Notes: a model not told the origin generated them from the sequence alone. A stretch of 64,000 nucleotides of DNA from Clostridia bacterium UC5.1-1D2 (GCA_001304855.1 BBZN01000016.1:32705-96704), one strand, 5' to 3'. Positions 20,791 to 32,088 are shown, numbered from the stretch's first letter. Translations and numbers: made by a program.

Positions 20791-22136
20791 ATGAGACAAA
20801 GCAAGCAGGAATCAGTTTTGGGAACTGGGAAGGAATTATTCCTTTTCAGCGTACCACTCATTTTAAGCGGAATATTGCAACAACTTTATAACTGGGCAGA
20901 TGCTTTCATTGTCGGACATTCAGTAGGCGAAGAAGCATTGGCGGCGGTTGGCGCAACATCTACTATCACTAATTTATTCATACTTCTTATAACAGGATTT
21001 ACACTCGGATTGTCTATATATGCCGCATATAAAAATGGTGAGAAGGAGCAGGAAGAAGTCCGTGGCATTCTATCTTCTTTTCTCTTGATTTTAGGGGTTA
21101 CCTTTCTTGTATTGTCCATGGTGGGAATTGCACTTGCCGGCGTTATTCTCACAGCCATGAATACCTCAAACGATATGTTTCTTCCGGCAAGCGACTATCT
21201 GCGTGTTATTTTATTGGGTATTCCAGTCCTTGCGGTTTATAATCTTTATTCCGCACTTCTTAGGGCGCTGAATGACAGCAAGGCGCCGTTCTATGCTGTC
21301 TTGATTTCTTCTGTTTTGAATGTAGTTTTGGACATTCTATTTGTAAGTAGTTTGTCCCTTGGCGTAATGGGAGCTGCGGCGGCAACCGTACTGTCTCAGA
21401 GCGCAATGACTGTGTTTATTGTTTTTATTCCATCAAGAAATATCCGGTGTTAAGATTTACGCTCAAAGAAAAACTGTTTCACTGGAAAATCGTGCAAAAT
21501 GGCGCTAGGATGGGCTGTCCCCCTGCGATCCAGTCCGCTATAAACGCCCTTGGAAGTATTGCTCTGCAAGGTTTCATGAACGGCTTTGGCACACATACGG
21601 TAGCCGCCGTTACAACCGCATATCGGATTGACAATATCTTATTGCTTCCCATCACGAATTTAAGCTCAGGTATTTCCACAAAAGTTGCAAACAGCATGGG
21701 GAGAGGCAGTAAGAAAAAAGCGACTAACTATTTATATACCGGCCTTTTTATGATGATTGTATTTTCGGTTCTGTTGATGGTACTGATGCCAGTCTGCGGA
21801 GGTTCAATGGTCGCTCTTTTTGGCGTCGGCCCAGAGGCTGCCGAAATAGGCAAGCATTATTTCATAAACGTAGCGAAGTTTTATTTGTTCTTTGGCCTAA
21901 CATCTGCGCTGCGGGGATATATCGAAGGGATCGGCAGAGTTTTTGTGTCAAGTATGATTGGTATACTGGCGTTGTCCGCCCGTATCGCTCTTTCCTATGG
22001 TCTTGCCCCGTCGCTTGGGAATATGTCTATCGCATACTCCGAGGGACTGCAATTTATATTGATGTTTACCCTCTATTTGGCCTATTTCTTTTTTGTCATA
22101 AAGAAAATGAAACGGGAGGAAATCAGAACAATTTGA
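20791..22136 (+). CDS. MATE family efflux transporter (one frameshift)
   Basis: Twelve-helix multidrug/sodium antiporter of about 450 residues. The N-half shows PLILSGILQQLYNWADAFIVG and VGATSTITNLFI. One T is lost near 21430, after which YSIKKYPV continues into the C-half with IQNG/QSAINALGSIALQGFMNGFG. It is separated from the amino-acid importer by a hairpin but shares its low GC, so it is probably part of the same transferred block. Substrate unknown. Confidence 0.9.
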
Positions 22137-22193
22137 TTGGACAAATAGTATACATAGCAGTCCCCGGCGTGGTAATCAAGGTGGGTGATGGCT

Positions 22194-22228
22194 GTCATAA
22201 TTAGTCTTAATTTGAAACTAATTATGAC
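22194..22228. repeat. Inverted repeat after the MATE gene
   Basis: Perfect 11-bp arms GTCATAATTAG / CTAATTATGAC around 13 bases. It could be an operator or an end of the mobile block; nothing decides between them. Confidence 0.5.
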
Positions 22229-22281
22229 AAATCATTGTAAGGAATGAAAGCGTTGCAATTTCTCGTATTCTGTGATACTAT

Positions 22282-22307
22282 TTTGATACTAAGAGTATCA
22301 AATTTTT
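22282..22307 (+). terminator. Terminator of the transferred importer/MATE block
   Basis: TTTGATACT-aag-AGTATCAAA followed by TTTTT: a compact 9-bp stem with a T-run. Confidence 0.8.
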
Positions 22308-22333
22308 CAGCTTCCGCGTCGCGGAACTAAGAT

Positions 22334-22497
22334 ATGATAAAGCGGATACAGGAATTTGAGCGCCAGTTTATTAAAGGGCTTGTTTTTCATGGAACCTGGA
22401 TTTTACAAAACTAACCCAGGAAGAACTGGAAAGGCTGGAAGCGGCAGCACAAAGAATTGACGGCGGGGAATATGTAAAAGATAGTGAAATTGAATGA
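22334..22497 (+). CDS. Small hypothetical protein (~54 residues, one frameshift)
   Basis: Starts MIKRIQEFERQFIKGLVFHG; one base slips near 22395, after which DFTKLTQEELERLEAAAQRIDGGEY and KDSEIE lead to a stop. The composition is that of a real, acidic, helical small protein. The second half resembles C-termini of small element-borne proteins or antitoxins, but I do not recognise it. The RBS is weak. The ~290 bases after it hold only a TAAAAT-like promoter box before the kinase. Confidence 0.45.
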
Positions 22498-22787
22498 AAG
22501 TAAGAACGAGCGGTTGAAAGCTGAAAAGGCAGGCAGCCGCTTGTTTTATGGGCGTGTCCCATTCGGGCGCTTGCTGTTATTAACCGTACAGAACCAACGG
22601 CATCAGACTATCTTTCTCTTTTCCGAAGATGAAAAGTGTGATAAAATATTAATTAACTGCAGGTGAAATGGGGAAGATGCAAAGACGATATACGAACGAT
22701 GTTACCCCGGGTGTGTGTTTGAAACCGTTTTGCCCAGACAGGGCATATATATTTTATTGCCAAAGTGAACAGATGGGGGACTATGTA

Positions 22788-25034
22788 GTGTCGAAAAGTG
22801 ATAAACTAAAGAAATATCAAAAGTCAGCCACAGTGATGGCGTTTTTTATGGTCGTAATTATGGCCGGATACTATCTGGTTTCAGTATTCTACACAAAGAA
22901 TATTGTGGCCGGCTTGGAAAGTATTAAAGAGCACCCATTTCCTGTTACGATCGCCGCAGGCGATGTAAAAGCGAATGCCCTTCAGGTGCGCCTGTTAACA
23001 GAACGGCTCTGTACAGACAGAACAGAGGAAACGCTGGAAAGTGTAAAAGCCGCTCTTGTGGAAAACGAGGAAACCAGTTTCCAGGAATTGGACACAATTG
23101 TTGCATTGTATCTCACAGACCCATCTTCCGCAGTAAAGATCAAAGAACAATATAAAGAGGTGATGATTCAGCAGGGGCTCTTGCTGGAGTTGTGTGAGCA
23201 GGAGGGAACGACGGATGAGAATGTTTTCCTGTTTGCCAATAAAAATGTCATACCATTGCTTGATGAGATCGATGGAGGCCTAAAAGTCTTGATTCAAAAT
23301 GCCAGCAACAAATTTGATGATTTTTACGGCCAGTCTTTGTGGTACAGAAAAGTAATGCTCATTTTAGTTACCATTTTAGGAATTGCAGTTACCGTCACTT
23401 TGGCCATTTACCAGCGCATCTTAAAGAAAAGGGAAGAAGAAGCGGTTGCGCTGCAGAAGCAGATCGCCGTGGCGGCTCAGGCGGCAAACGAGGCAAAATC
23501 CCAATTTTTAGCAAGTATGTCCCATGATATTCGAACGCCTATGAATGCCATTATAGGCATGACCTCCATAGCCAGCACCAGGCTGGAGGACAGGGAGAGA
23601 GTGAAGGATTGTTTGGGAAAAATCGCTACCTCATCCAGACATCTGCTCAGCCTTATAAACGATATTCTGGATATGAGCAAGATTGAAAACGGGAAAATCG
23701 TTCTAAATATGGAGCCTGTCTGCCTGGCAGACTTTATGCATGACTTTGTGACCATCATACAGCCTCAGGTGAAGAGCAAACAGCAAGAGCTGGATCTTTC
23801 CATTCTGGGTATACGGGATGAAATTGTTCTGACGGATTCCCTGCGCCTCCATCAGGTCATGCAGAATATTATGAGTAATTCCATTAAATTCACCGGCCAG
23901 AATGGGAAAATTTGTCTGCGCATGGAGCAAAAGCCCTCTGAACGGAAAGGTATTCGCTCTATGAATTTCAATTCAGCGACAACGGCATCGGTATGAGTGA
24001 GGAATTTCAAAAGACGATGTTCCAGCCGTTTGAGCGGGCGGCCACCTCTACCGTCAGCAAGACGGAGGGTACCGGGCTCGGTATGTCCATCACCAAACGT
24101 ATTGTTGATCTCATGGGAGGAACCATCTCTGTATCCAGCCGTTTGAACGAGGGGACAACGATTACGGTCAGTCTGCCTATGCAGACGGAGCAGCAAACGG
24201 AGGAAATCATCCCCGATTATTTTAAGGACCTGCGCTCACTGGTGGTGGACGACGATCGGGAAGTGTGTGAGAACACGGTGCAGATGCTGGAGGAGCTGGG
24301 AATGCACAGCGACTGGGTGCTCAACGGCGCAGAGGCCGTGACCCGCGTAGACGCCGCGCACAAACGGCGTCAGGATTATCACGCCGTCATCCTGGACTGG
24401 CTGATGCCTGACATGGATGGCGTGGAAACTGCCCGGCAAATCCGCAGGAAAGTGGGGAGGATCTCCCGATTATTATTCTTAGCGCCTATGACTGGACAGA
24501 CATCGAGGAAGAGGCCCGGGAAGCCGGGGTTACTGCATTTATGGCAAAACCCCTCTTTAAATCCCGCCTCTATAACACCATGTGTGAGGCTCTTATGCCT
24601 GCACCGGAGGAGAAAGGCAAAGAAATCGGACCTGGCGTCCGGCGGAAAGTATCCGGACAGGTGCTGCTGGTGGAGGATAACGTGTTGAATGCGGAGATCG
24701 CCCAGGTGCTGTTGGAAGACTATGGAGTCCGGGTAGATACAGCCTGCGACGGGAGCGATGCGCTGGAGATCCTTCAATCGGACGCCGTTCGTTATGATAT
24801 TGTATTTATGGATGTACAGATGCCGGTGATGGATGGACACAAAGCGACCATGGCGCTGCGCAGCCTGGAAGCCGAGAACCCTGAGCGCCGCCGCACAGCC
24901 GTTGTGGGCATGTCGGCTAATGCATTTAGGAGGATGTGGAGATGGCCTTGTCACTTGGCATGGATGATTACATAACGAAGCCTATCGATGTTAAAGAGCT
25001 TCAGCGGGTGTTGAATAAGTTTTGCAGGGGATGA
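22788..25034 (+). CDS. Hybrid sensor histidine kinase with two receiver domains (three frameshifts)
   Basis: Membrane kinase of ~750 residues. TM1 is near residues 15-35 and TM2 near 186-206, with a ~150-residue external segment of no known fold between them. HisKA follows with the H-box SMSHDIRTPMNAIIGM, then HATPase with N-box NIMSNSIKF, DNGIGM and GTGLGMSI. Receiver 1 carries VILDWLMPDMDG and receiver 2 FMDVQMPVMDG. Breaks lie near 23960, 24457 and 24930. GGGGGA favours a GTG start at 22788 over the distant ATG at 22668. No HPt or DNA-binding output is visible, so a separate partner is needed. Confidence 0.85.
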
Positions 25035-25194
25035 GGGACAACGAAGTGTTTGCTGGACTGAATGGCTGCAGCGTATCGGTATCGGCGGCTGATAGTAAGT
25101 AACGGGCAGCCGGAACCGGAATATCAATATTCATATCTGTGAAGGGTTTGTTTTATGAACGTGCTTTAAAAGGCCGGGGTCATAAAACGGAGTT

Positions 25195-25240
25195 GCGAAA
25201 GCCTGCAGCCTCAGAGAGATTGAGCCTGCAGGCTTTTCGC
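25195..25240 (+). terminator. Terminator after the hybrid kinase
   Basis: GCGAAAGCCTGCAG pairs with CTGCAGGCTTTTCGC across a 17-nt loop; the T-run sits inside the 3' arm. The rest of the 25035-25498 gap holds two TATAAT boxes (25285 and 25295) and a pair of similar 21-22-bp direct repeats. Confidence 0.7.
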
Positions 25241-25243
25241 CGT

Positions 25244-25357
25244 CTGCCGGACCGCTTTCTCTTTACTGCTTTAAAAATGGAGCGTATAATTAAGTATAAT
25301 TTGTAAACAGGGACATGCAGCCAGGTCACAGGCGGCCTGCCGGAGCGCTTCCTTTTA
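25244..25357. repeat. Pair of direct repeats flanking a promoter, possible regulator sites
   Basis: CTGCCGGACCGCTTTCTCTT at 25244 and CTGCCGGAGCGCTTCCTTTT at 25337 match at most positions and flank two TATAAT boxes upstream of the FadR-type gene. Their function is not known. Confidence 0.45.
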
Positions 25358-25498
25358 TATGGATTTGAGCCCTTGAACATGTGCATGTTGGGAGCCGTCT
25401 GTGCAGGATTGGGAAAGGTATTTTTTGAGATAGGTAAAAGAAAAACAAAAAATAGATATAATATAAATTCAGCAGGAAAAAGGAGCAAAAAAGATGAA

Positions 25499-26199
25499 AT
25501 GAAAAGAAACGAAAACAAAATAACAACTGCCATTCCTCTCCCGCAGCAGGCGGCAGAGCGCATACGGCAGTATATAACAGAGAACAACATGAAGGTGGGA
25601 GACAAGCTTCCCAATGAATTCCAGCTGGCGGAGCTGTGCCAGGTGGGCCGCAGCACGATCCGGGAGGCAATCAAACTTCTGACTTTTGAGGGAAAGGTGG
25701 AGGTTATCCGGGGAAGCGGCACCTTTATCGCCCAGGAGAAGCAGTCTATATGCGAGGATCCTATGGGGTTTCAGGACGACCCGGATCTGGGAAAGAAGGC
25801 ACTGGAGTTTTTGACGTGCGCCTGATGCTGGAACCGGAGGTGGCGGCTATGGCGGCGGTCAATGCCACCTACAAAGACTGCCAGAAGCTGGCGGAACTTC
25901 AGCAGAAGGTGGAAGACTGTATATATGCAGGAAAGGATCACCTCCAGGCGGACATACAGTTTCATACCCAGATAGCAAAATGCTCTAAAAATAAGGTGGT
26001 CTATAAACTGATGGAGATCATCGTCACAGGCATTCCCGTGTTTGTGGAGGCGACCCAAAACAGCTTTGCCGTGGATTCCGTAGAACAGCACCGTTCCATT
26101 GCCCGGGCTATCCAGAGCGGCGACTCGGTGGGCGCCAGATGCGCCATGATAACGCATCTGAACCATAACCGGGAACTGATTTTAAAAACGTGTAGCTGA
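25499..26199 (+). CDS. GntR/FadR-family regulator of the TRAP operon (one frameshift)
   Basis: Regulator of ~232 residues. The winged helix shows NNMKVGDKLPNEFQLAELCQV and GRSTIREAIKLLTFEGKVEV with wing RGSGTFIA. The all-helical FadR C-terminal (FCD) domain has metal/ligand residues in DIQFHTQIA and VDSVEQHRSIARAI. One T is missing near 25812 (GAGTTTTTTGAC). The ATG at 25499 follows AAGGAGC. It sits directly upstream of the operator-bearing TRAP operon and probably represses it until a sugar acid binds. Confidence 0.9.
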
Positions 26200-26282
26200 G
26201 GGCGGTAACACGTCATACGTCTGATGATAATAGGGGTAAATCTGGAATAAACCATAAAAATTAACAAAATATAAAGGACTTA

Positions 26283-26330
26283 TTGACAAAAGATGTCTGA
26301 TGTGTTAGCATAAAACACGTCAGACATCTT
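26283..26330 (+). promoter_or_regulatory. TRAP operon promoter overlapped by a 41-bp operator palindrome
   Basis: TTGACA (26283-26288), a 17-bp spacer and TAGCAT (26306-26311). The inverted repeat AAGATGTCTGATGTGTT (26290-26306) with AACACGTCAGACATCTT (26314-26330) has one mismatch and covers spacer and -10, a classical repressor position. The core GTCTGA/TCAGAC is a plausible site for the adjacent FadR-type regulator. A T-rich tail means a terminator role cannot be fully excluded. Confidence 0.75.
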
Positions 26331-26369
26331 ATTTTTATAATCGTTTTTACGAAAGGAAGGTATTTTATT

Positions 26370-27432
26370 ATGAGAAAAGTGATCGCATTGACTCTTTCGG
26401 TTTTGATGGCAGCCGGCTTGACGGCCTGCGGCGGGGGCGGATCAACTTCAGGCAATACGGCGGCGGCCGGTGCAGACAAGACGGAGGCGGCAGCTGCCGC
26501 ACAGGGGAATTCCGGCGAACGCATTAATTTTACCTTGGCCATGGTAGACAACACCTCTTCCAATTACTATAAAGGAGCGATGAAGATCGCCGAGAACGTG
26601 GAGAAGGCAACAGAAGGCAGGATTACCATTACAGTTCAGGCGGGAGGAACCCTGGGCGGCGAGGGAGATACCCTTGATATGGCCATCCAGGGGGATCTGG
26701 ATATTGCATCCTGCGCTAACTCTGTACTGGCCAACTACATACCTGAGATGAGCATTTTGGATCAGGCGTTTCTCTGGGACAGCGCAGACCAGGCCAACTA
26801 TGCGGTTCAGAATGAACTGGGAGATTTAATTCAGGAGAAAGCCAACGCACAGGGCCTTCATGTGATCGGTTATATGGAATCCGGCTTCCGCGACGTATTT
26901 GCAAAAAAGCTATCCAGTCTATGGCTGATTTCAAGGGCGTTAAAATCCGTGTAATGCAGAATGAGGGACAGCTGGCGGCATTTACCTCTTTTGGCGCAAA
27001 TCCAATTGCATTGTCAGCGTCCGAGCAGTTTACAGCCCTTCAGCAGGGAACTATTGACGCATGTGAGAACGCTGTTTCCAACTGCTGGATCAACAAGTTC
27101 TATGAGGCGGGGTTAACTCTGTAATTAATACAAAGCACTGCTTTGTATATATCCCTCTGTGTATGAGCGACAATGCATGGAACAAGATTCCTGAGGATTT
27201 GAGGGAGACGTTTGTAAGCGCCGTATGGGAAGGCTGTGAGGCGCAGTGGCAGTATCTGGACGAGGCCAACGGGGAAGCGAAGAGCAACCTGGAGGGCGCA
27301 GGCGTAACCTTTTATGATATTGACACAGAGGAGATGAAGGCCGCCTATGAGGCGGAACAGAAAAAGAACGGCGCTTCCTACGACGATGCCTGGACTGCAG
27401 CTGTGGAGGCTGCAAAAGCAGCTGTAAAATAA
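26370..27432 (+). CDS. TRAP transporter substrate-binding protein (DctP family, two frameshifts)
   Basis: Extracytoplasmic receptor for a carboxylate or sugar acid. The signal peptide has a lipobox-like LTAC (Cys-21). Family stretches are INFTLAMVDNTSSNYYKGAM, ITVQAGGTLGGEGDTLDMAIQGDLDI, VKIRVMQNEGQLAAFTSFGA with a conserved Arg for the ligand carboxylate, and FTALQQGTIDACENAVSN. Breaks near 26912 (lost C) and 27115 (lost G). Ligand inferred as a sugar acid from the downstream dehydratases. Confidence 0.9.
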
Positions 27433-27496
27433 CTGGTTTCCGGGGCAGAGGGAGCAATCCTCTTTGCCCCTGCAAATTCACGGAAAGGGATAAGAT

Positions 27497-28000
27497 ATGA
27501 AGGGGTTAAAAAAGATTTTATCTTACATAACCAAGGTAGAGTACGCCATTATGATCGTCACATTTGCAGCAATGGTTATCGCCTACTTTATCTCAGTGGT
27601 AAACCGCAACATAATAAAGGCCTCCATGCCCTGGACCGAGGAGATCGCCCTGTACAGTATGACCTATATGGCGCTGCTGGGTACGGAGGTGGGACTGAGG
27701 GACGGCACCCAGGTAGCTGTTACGGCCGTGATTGACAAACTCCACGGTGTGGTTAAGAGGCTGGTATCTGTGGTGGAGCAGATGGTTCTGGAGATATTTT
27801 CCTTTGTTATGCTGAAGGCAGGTACCGCATTATTTTTAAAACAGATACAGACAGGGCAGACCACGCCGGTTTTGAAGCTGCCCATGGCGGCTATGTATTT
27901 TTCTCTTGTCCTTGCCTTCGGGCTTATATTTGTGATACAGGCAGTGGTTCTTGTGGAGAAGATAGGGGAACTGCCTGAGAAGAAGGAGGTAACGCCATGA
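27497..28000 (+). CDS. TRAP transporter small permease (DctQ family)
   Basis: Intact 167-residue protein with four predicted membrane helices and the family segment MPWTEEIALYSMTYMALLGTEVGLRDG near residue 42. It bridges the receptor and the large permease. The ribosome binding site GGAAAGGGA precedes the ATG, and its stop overlaps the next start. Confidence 0.92.
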   Translation: MKGLKKILSYITKVEYAIMIVTFAAMVIAYFISVVNRNIIKASMPWTEEIALYSMTYMALLGTEVGLRDGTQVAVTAVIDKLHGVVKRLVSVVEQMVLEIFSFVMLKAGTALFLKQIQTGQTTPVLKLPMAAMYFSLVLAFGLIFVIQAVVLVEKIGELPEKKEVTP

Positions 28001-29271
28001 GCGCAGGTGTGATTCTGTTTGCTGCATTTATCTTATGTCTGATAATCGGGGTTCCGGTTTCAATCTCCCTGGGAACGGCCTCCCTCTGTGCGGTGGTGTT
28101 CGGCGGGCTTTCCGCTTCCTCCACAGTTATTGCACAGCGTATATTCGGCGGACTTCAGTCGACCTCTATTATGGCCATTGCATTTTTTGTGCTGGCAGGC
28201 AATCTGATGACGAGGGGAGGTATATCCCGGAGGATTGTAAATTTTGCCAACTGTCTGGTGGGCAATGTGCGGGGAGGCATGAGCCTTGCCCTGGTACTGG
28301 CCTGCGCCTTCTTTGCAGCCCTGTCCGGCTCTGCGCCTGCCACGGTTATTGCAATCGGAACTATGCTATACGGAGATATGATTAAGCTGGGATATCCCGG
28401 CGACAGGACTGCGGGCCTTTTGGTGGTATCGGGAGGTCTGGGTCCCATCATTCCTCCTTCCATTATTATGGTCATCTACTGCACCCTCACTGGCGCATCT
28501 GTGGGAAATATGTTCAAACAGGGCATGATGATCGGCCTTACGATTATGGCGGTTCTGATGGTAGAGGTAGTCTATTTTGCCCATAAGGAGAAATGGCCTA
28601 AGCAGAGTGTTAAGAGAAGCGGCGGAGAGGTGCTTTAAAATTTTCATTGACGCAGTCCCTGCGCTTCTTACGCCTGTTATTATACTGGGCGGTATTTACT
28701 CAGGGCGCTCACTGCCACAGAGAGCGCTGCGGTTGCGTGGTATGGGCTGCCATTGCAGGTATCTTTATATACAAGGAACTATCTTTTAAAGATTTGATAC
28801 CCATTATCAAGGATTCGGCCAAGAGCTCGGCTATGCTGCTGTTCATAATTGCAGCGTCCACTGCCTTCTCATGGGTGTTCACCTTTTCCGGAGCGTCCCA
28901 GGCGCTGGTTAGCACAGTGATTGGAATGAACCTGAATTCCACCCTGTTCTGTTTCGTGGTGGCAGTTATCTTGTTGATATTTGGCACTTTTTATGGAAGG
29001 AACCGCTATTGCAGTTCTTCTTGTGCCTGTACTGTGGCCTATTGCCCAGAGCATGGGAATTGATGTAATCCATTTTGGCATGATCGTCTGCATCTCCAAT
29101 GTGGTGGGAACCATGACGCCGCCTGTGGCAGTGAATATTTTTTCGGCGTCCACTGTATCCAAACTTAAAATGGGAGATATTGCAAAGGCGGAGATTCCTT
29201 TCCTCATCGGTTATGTGGCGGTATTTTTCCTCTGTGTATTTTCTAAAACCTTTTGCACGTTCCTGATATAG
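27997..29271 (+). CDS. TRAP transporter large permease (DctM family, several frameshifts)
   Basis: Channel-forming subunit of ~427 residues that uses the Na+ gradient. Recognisable parts: IIGVPVSISLGTASL, FVLAGNLMTRGGISRRIVNFANCLVGNVRGG, SGSAPATVIAIG, GGLGPIIPPSI, and near the C-terminus IDVIHFGMIVCISNVVGTMTPPVAVN. Slips occur near 28630, 28700, 28737 and 28993. All are single or double bases in runs, so the gene is probably intact in the cell. Confidence 0.9.
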
Positions 29272-29361
29272 AAATGAGATTGGAAGAAGCAGGAGTGAAG
29301 CGTTAACAGTGAGAGCAGGCCCTTAGCAGGGCGGCAGAAAGTGAGATTAAAGGAGGCCATG

Positions 29362-30165
29362 ATGGTATCAGGAAAACTGACGAAGGAACGGATGGAACAA
29401 TGGAAGTTTATTTCTCCCGGGGAAGAAGGATTGCATGAAATTATCGCTCCGGGAAAGGCGGACTGCCAGCAGGTTTACATTTACCGGCTGAATCTGCGGG
29501 CGGGGCAGACGTACCGTCTGAGGACGGAAGAGAAAGAGATGAATGCGGCCTGCATTATGGGATGGGCCAGGGTTTCCTGCCCTGCCTTTGAGGAGGACTG
29601 CAGGCGGCTGGATTCCTTTTACGTAACCTCTGAGACGGAAGTTGTAATCGAGGCTGGGGAGGACGCCGTATTTTACATAGGAGGCGCTGTGGACGAGGGC
29701 TACGGAAAATCGTACTTCCGCAAATTTGACCTGTCGCTGCCTCTGGGGGAGATCCACCAGATTCACGGCAAGGGCGTGGGCCGCAGGGAAGTATTTATGA
29801 CGGTTAATCCTGAGACGCCTTCTTCCAGGCTTCTGGCAGGGCTTACCTGGGGCGGGAACGGCACATGGACCAGCTGGCCTCCCCATCAGCATGAGAAGGA
29901 TTTGGAGGAGGTGTATTGTTATTTTGACATGGATGCGCCTCACTTCGGCCTCCACCTGAGCTACGGGGAGCCGGGAGACGTCCACGGCATTGTGGCCCAC
30001 ACTGTGACAACCGGGACCATGGTGCTGGCGCCCAGGGGCTACCATCCCACAGTAGGTTCACCCGGAACACAGAACGCCTATTTCTGGGTGCTGGCAGCCC
30101 ATTCCCACGAAAGCTGCCGCTATGACCTGGCGGCGCTGGATCCGGAACGGGAGCAATTGAATTAG
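29362..30165 (+). CDS. iolB: 5-deoxy-glucuronate isomerase-like protein (IolB/KduI cupin family)
   Basis: Unbroken ~267-residue double cupin. TWTSWPPHQHEKDLEEVYCY carries the HxH-x5-E metal ligands and VLAPRGYHPTVGSPGTQNAYFWVLA the later histidine. In inositol catabolism IolB converts 5-deoxy-glucuronate to 2-deoxy-5-keto-gluconate; here no other iol gene is near and the neighbours are uronate/sugar-acid enzymes, so the physiological substrate may differ. AAAGGAGG suits the ATG at 29362; the track of upstream codons from GTG 29341 lacks an RBS. Confidence 0.85.
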   Translation: MVSGKLTKERMEQWKFISPGEEGLHEIIAPGKADCQQVYIYRLNLRAGQTYRLRTEEKEMNAACIMGWARVSCPAFEEDCRRLDSFYVTSETEVVIEAGEDAVFYIGGAVDEGYGKSYFRKFDLSLPLGEIHQIHGKGVGRREVFMTVNPETPSSRLLAGLTWGGNGTWTSWPPHQHEKDLEEVYCYFDMDAPHFGLHLSYGEPGDVHGIVAHTVTTGTMVLAPRGYHPTVGSPGTQNAYFWVLAAHSHESCRYDLAALDPEREQLN

Positions 30166-30229
30166 AGGCGGCAGTTCGGGGCTGCAGGAAGATGTCCCGG
30201 CTGTTACAACCAGAGAAAGAAGGAAAATC

Positions 30230-31310
30230 ATGAGCAGACAAACATCCATTTATCTTCCCCAATTTACAATCGGCGAGGATGCCTTTGAAGCCTTTGGCAC
30301 AGAGATGGGGAAATATGGAACAAAAGTGGCTGTGGTACACGGTGAGAAAGCGTGGAAGGCTTCGGGGAAATATGTGACCCCGGCACTTTTAAAGGCAGGG
30401 TTTACCATTACTGCAGAATTCCTCTACGGCCACGACGCTACCTACGAAAATGTGGAACGGATTGTCTCTGAACCTGGCGTGCTGGAAGCGGATATGATTC
30501 TGGCTGTGGGAGGAGGAAAATGCATTGACACTGTAAAGCTGGCTGCAGACCGGCTGGACAAACCGGTATTTTCGGCGCCGTCCATAGCGTCCAACTGTGC
30601 GCCAATCACAAAAATCAGTATTATGTATCACGAGAACGGCTCCTTCTGCGATATTCCCAGATTGAAAAATGTTCCTGTTCACTGCTTTATCCATCCTAAA
30701 ATCATACTGGCGGCGCGGTTCGGTATCTGTGGGCGGGAATCGGAGACGCAATGGCAAAGCATGTGGAGTCGGAGTGGTCCGCCAAGGCGGGAGAGGAGCT
30801 GGACTTTGGAAGTGAGCTGGGAATCGCGGCAGGGAGAATGTGCTTCTATCCTATGCTGGCATATGGGAAACAGGCTTTGGAGGATGCGAAAGCAGGTATA
30901 GTCAGCGATCAGTTGCAAAATGCTATTTTAAATATTATAATTTCACCAGGGATCGTTTCTGTTTCGGTCCATCCTGATTACAACGGAGGAATCGCCCACG
31001 CGCTGTTTTACGGACTTACCAGCCGTAAGCATATTGAACAGGGCCATCTCCACGGCGAAGTAGTTTCCTATGGAACACTGGTGAACCTGATGGTGGATAA
31101 GAATTGGGAGAAGCTGAAGCAGACCTACGACCTTAACCGTTCTATAGGACTGCCTGTGTGCCTGGCTGATTTGGAACTTACCAGGAGGATTCCCTGGAAG
31201 ACGTTTTGGATGTGGCCATGGTCAACCAGGAGCTGAAGCACACCCCTTATCCTGTTACCAGGGAAATGATTCGCGATGGAATCCTTGGACTGGAGGATTA
31301 TAACGGTTAA
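30230..31310 (+). CDS. Iron-containing alcohol dehydrogenase, glycerol dehydrogenase-like (two frameshifts)
   Basis: NAD-dependent group III dehydrogenase, ~360 residues. NAD site ILAVGGGKCIDTVKLAAD, segment FSAPSIASNCAPITKISIMY, metal residues in YLWAGIGDAMAKHVE (Asp) and in HPDYNGGIAHALFYGL and GHLHGEVVSYGTL (His). Breaks near 30712 (lost C) and 31184 (lost C). It probably reduces or oxidises a keto-sugar acid or aldehyde of the pathway; glycerol itself is less likely in this setting. Confidence 0.88.
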
Positions 31311-31341
31311 GGCAAAGCCAGGAAAAGAGAGGATGAAAGCT

Positions 31342-32088
31342 ATGAACCGTTTAAACGTCACGAATCAGATTGTTCAGTATTTTAAGGATAATATCATACT
31401 GGGAAATTGGAAGGTGGGGGAGAGAATTCCCTCAGAGAAGCAGCTGACAGACTCTCTTGGAGTGAGCAGGGCCAGTGTGAGGACGGCTGTCCAGCAGTTG
31501 GTGGGCATAGGAGTTCTCAACACGGTTCATGGAAAAGGAACTTATTTAATAACAGATAATTTAGATGATGTGCTGCGTTCGGAAATTGTGGTAAGCCCTG
31601 AGGACTGCGGTGATATTTTAAAAATAATGGAATTCAGACGTATTGTGGAGCCTGACGCCTGCTTTATGGCGGTTACCAGGATGCCTTCTGATTTACTCCA
31701 GAACCTGGAACGCCTGTATCAGGCCATGGAGCAGCATAAGGAGGATAAAGAGCGGTTTGTGACTACGGACATTGCCTTTCATAAAGAAATCTGTAAGGCG
31801 TCGGCCAATCCTCTGGTGGAGAAGATTATGAACCAGATTTTTGATGAGTACCGCAGAAACCACGATCAGGTGAACCGTCTTCACGGATACGGCGACGGCC
31901 TGCATTACCACAAGCTGATTTTAGAGGCGGTCAGGGAACGGGACGCTGGAAAGGCTGGCGAAATCATGTTTGAGCATTTACAGCACACCATAGACCGCAT
32001 CGAAAGTGAGCAGCAGCCGGAGAGGAATAAGAATGGCTGTAAGGATTCAAAATATAAAAGTAATCTGCACTGCTCCCGAGGGAATTAA
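31342..32088 (+). CDS. Second GntR/FadR-family regulator of the sugar-acid cluster
   Basis: Winged helix with GNWKVGERIPSEKQLTDSLGV and SRASVRTAVQQLVGIGVLNTV, wing HGKGTYL; FCD domain with RRIVEPDACFMA, DIAFHKEICKASANPL and the metal-ligand histidine segment YHKLILEAV. ATG 31342 has a purine-rich RBS. As read, the frame runs 56 bases into the next gene. A lost G near 32018 would instead end it at TAA 32028-32030, five bases before the next ATG, which looks more natural. Confidence 0.85.
   Translation: MNRLNVTNQIVQYFKDNIILGNWKVGERIPSEKQLTDSLGVSRASVRTAVQQLVGIGVLNTVHGKGTYLITDNLDDVLRSEIVVSPEDCGDILKIMEFRRIVEPDACFMAVTRMPSDLLQNLERLYQAMEQHKEDKERFVTTDIAFHKEICKASANPLVEKIMNQIFDEYRRNHDQVNRLHGYGDGLHYHKLILEAVRERDAGKAGEIMFEHLQHTIDRIESEQQPERNKNGCKDSKYKSNLHCSRGN

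Noticed and set aside
22668..22787. 40-residue N-terminal extension of the first hybrid kinase from ATG 22668
   Set aside because: The extension is poor in family features and has no good RBS, whereas GGGGGA precedes GTG 22788 right before the membrane anchor.
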